Origin: Desulfobacteraceae bacterium
Lineage (GTDB): Bacteria; Desulfobacterota; Desulfobacteria; Desulfobacterales; Desulfobacteraceae
Assembly (NCBI GenBank): GCA_016743945.1
Contig: JADGFI010000025.1
Location: forward strand, 17,768 to 81,767
Direction: 5' to 3'
Length of the DNA: 64,000 nt
Numbering within the stretch: the stretch's first letter is position 1; the number at the start of each line of letters is the position of its first letter. Under the pieces are notes generated by a model. The model had not been told where the DNA came from and ran no database searches. It worked only from the letters and a program-made list of their open reading frames with translations. The position numbers and the translations under genes were made by a program. Positions 62,073-64,000 of the stretch are shown here, piece after piece.

Positions 62073-63232
62073 GCAGATACCTCGGTTTCAACATTTTCTG
62101 TTTCATCAATTTCTGTTTCATCTGCGTAACTTGCTTTTACCGCTTTTTGTATGTCGTTGTAGGTTACCGTCCCGGCAAAATTTTTCTCTCCGTCCACAAC
62201 GCAGAAGGTTGGGGTATTATACATAAGCATGGAGGAAAGGACATCCCGGAGTGGGGTTTTTTCACTCAGGAAAATGGGATATGATTCCACCACGTCCCGC
62301 ACCGGCCCGTCTTCATACTTGAGCGTTTTCTGGGTAACAAAGCCTATCGGTTTGTTTTGTTCGAGTACGATGCCGTAGCTAGATTCCTTTACGCCCAGAG
62401 AATGTAATGCGTCCGGGGAACGGTCAGCTCCCTGGAGGATGTTCTTGGGTTTTCGGTTGATAATATCACTTACCCGCATGAGCCCGAGAACTTTGAGTGC
62501 CCTGTCGGCACCAACGAAGTCTGAGACAAATTTGTTTTTGGGCTGGGTCAGAATCATCTCGGGTGTGTCGTATTGTACCAAACGTCCCTTTTCGAAGATG
62601 GCAATGCGGTCGCCCATTTTTATCGCTTCGTGTATATCATGAGAAACAAAGGCCACGGTCTTGTTCAGCTTTGCCTGAAGCTTGAGGAACTCATTTTGAA
62701 TCTCTTCTCTGTTGATGGGGTCTATGGCGCCGAAGGGCTCATCCATGAGAAGTATCTTGGGGTCTGCGGCAAGTCCCCGAGCAACCCCCACTCGCTGTTG
62801 CTGCCCCCCGGAAAGCTCTGCTGGGTATCGGTCTCTGTACAGTTCAGGATCCAGGTTGGTCATTTGAAGCAGCTCATCAATGCGCTTACTGATACGTTCT
62901 TCGTCCCACCGCAGAAGCTTGGGCACAACGGCAATGTTTTGGGCTATGGTTTTGTTTGGGAAGAGCCCGATGGCCTGAATGACATATCCCAATTGCTGCC
63001 TGAGATGGACGACATCCATGTCCATGATATTCTGATCTTCTATGGTTATGATCCCCCGGGTGAGTGTTTCCAGTCTGTTGGTAAGACGCAGGGTGGTCGT
63101 TTTGCCGCATCCCGAGGGACCGAGAAACACCACCACTTCACCCTTGGGAATAGTGAAGCTTACATTATCAAGGGCGGTAACGGTATTGATTCCCTTACCA
63201 AATATTTTTGTTACAGATTCATACGTTATCAT
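62069..63232 (-). CDS. Osmoprotectant-type ABC ATP-binding protein with CBS domains
   Basis: FLGPSGCGKTTTLRLTNRLE, LSGGQQQRVGVARGLAADPKILLMDEPFGAIDP, C-terminal CBS-like region. Confidence 0.93.
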   Translation of the reverse strand: MITYESVTKIFGKGINTVTALDNVSFTIPKGEVVVFLGPSGCGKTTTLRLTNRLETLTRGIITIEDQNIMDMDVVHLRQQLGYVIQAIGLFPNKTIAQNIAVVPKLLRWDEERISKRIDELLQMTNLDPELYRDRYPAELSGGQQQRVGVARGLAADPKILLMDEPFGAIDPINREEIQNEFLKLQAKLNKTVAFVSHDIHEAIKMGDRIAIFEKGRLVQYDTPEMILTQPKNKFVSDFVGADRALKVLGLMRVSDIINRKPKNILQGADRSPDALHSLGVKESSYGIVLEQNKPIGFVTQKTLKYEDGPVRDVVESYPIFLSEKTPLRDVLSSMLMYNTPTFCVVDGEKNFAGTVTYNDIQKAVKASYADETEIDETENVETEVSA

Positions 63233-63395
63233 TGTAGACCTTTATTATAAAACTCGTACCATTCACATCAACGTTCATCCCGGTTTTTTCAAGGACAACA
63301 TTATTGTCATGGCCGTACTGGAGCAGTGAAATTGCTTTTTTTTGAGAATCAGGCCCAAAAACCTTATATAAATTTTGAATTTCTATTTTATCCAT
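63219..63395 (-). pseudogene. Orphan ProV/OpuAA-like N-terminal fragment (58 aa)
   Basis: My translation: MDKIEIQNLYKVFGPDSQKKAISLLQYGHDNNVVLEKTGMNVDVNGTSFIIKVYNDNV*. Matches the N-terminal segment of ProV-type ATPases before Walker A; overlaps the start of the intact ATPase. Confidence 0.7.
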
Positions 63396-63474
63396 TCATT
63401 TCTCTTTAGTGTGCCGGAAAAAAACCGACAGACCCCGGATAAGATCTCCTATTGAAGTTAAAAGAGAAATATAT

Positions 63475-63624
63475 TGTACACAATGTATTTTGTCAAACGC
63501 AATACATAGTAGCAAAAGCTCGAATAACACATAAAATACTTTTATCTCAATAAGTTAAATAAAAATCATTAAAAATAGATATTATCTATATACTTATTTT
63601 ATACTGTAAAATACATTGTATACA
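63475..63624. promoter_or_regulatory. Inverted operator-like pair upstream of the ABC transporter
   Basis: tgtacacaatgtatttt (63475-63491) and aaaatacattgtataca (63608-63624) are reverse complements with one mismatch in 17. Confidence 0.5.
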
Positions 63625-63890
63625 CCCTTTTGGATTAATCTTAGGATCGCAGATAAAGAGAGGCCAAAAGGCAAGCAATTTCGTTCAGCTTATAAAATTT
63701 GCGATCCTTAAGATTGCGCAACTTTTGAAAATAGATTAAGATCAGTTTAAATATACCTTAACGATAAATTTAAAAGCTGGAAAAAAAATTTACTGGGTGG
63801 GTTAGGCGAACAACGGAACAGGGATCTGTTAATCTCTTTTAAAAAAATCATACAGGCAATTAATATTCATTCCAGGAGTATACACATCCC

Positions 63891-63927
63891 ATAAAAAAAA
63901 GGCTCTTAACGAATATCGCTAAGAGCC
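63891..63927 (-). terminator. Intrinsic terminator downstream of tRNA-Arg
   Basis: Minus strand GGCTCTTA...TAAGAGCC followed by TTTTTTTT. Confidence 0.8.
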
Positions 63928-63937
63928 CTTTAGAATG

Positions 63938-64000
<63 letters not shown>

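Overview
The window reads as a mostly ordinary chromosomal segment. Gene content and family resemblance suggest a Desulfobacterota / sulfate-reducer-like bacterium, but that placement is inference. Housekeeping blocks include folE2-ttcA-rpoZ-greA, pssA-psd, tsaB-lon, rplM-rpsI, ruvCAB, tol-pal, groESL, hflKC, dnaX-ybaB-recR, motAB, two PilB/GspE-type ATPases and a glycine-betaine-type ABC transporter. An AT-rich glycan-type cluster sits at the left edge. There are two tRNA genes: Ser-GGA, and Arg-TCT cut by the window end. The parts most worth a second look are: (1) a translationally overlapping bactofilin / M99 (Csd4-like) / uncharacterised membrane protein / YkuD+NTF2-like (Csd6-like) cell-shape module; (2) a toxin-antitoxin graveyard at 8.7-10.6 kb with truncated hipB/hipA, a truncated antitoxin joined to a RelE-like toxin, and a stray 60-nt piece of the upstream aminopeptidase gene; (3) a 1.4-kb islet carrying a PEP-CTERM protein, bounded by tRNA-Ser and a copy of its 3' end, just before dnaX; (4) a 31-codon TTG-start ORF matching the bS22/AURKAIP1-COX24 family, absent from the ORF track; (5) a ~93-bp repeat starting exactly at two stop codons, in front of motB and an HD-GYP-like gene; (6) a 58-codon orphan ProV N-terminus overlapping the start of the intact ATPase; (7) a hairpin with 17-bp repeats between groES and groEL; and (8) a near-perfect inverted operator-like pair upstream of the ABC transporter. 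No CRISPR array, complete transposon or prophage was seen.
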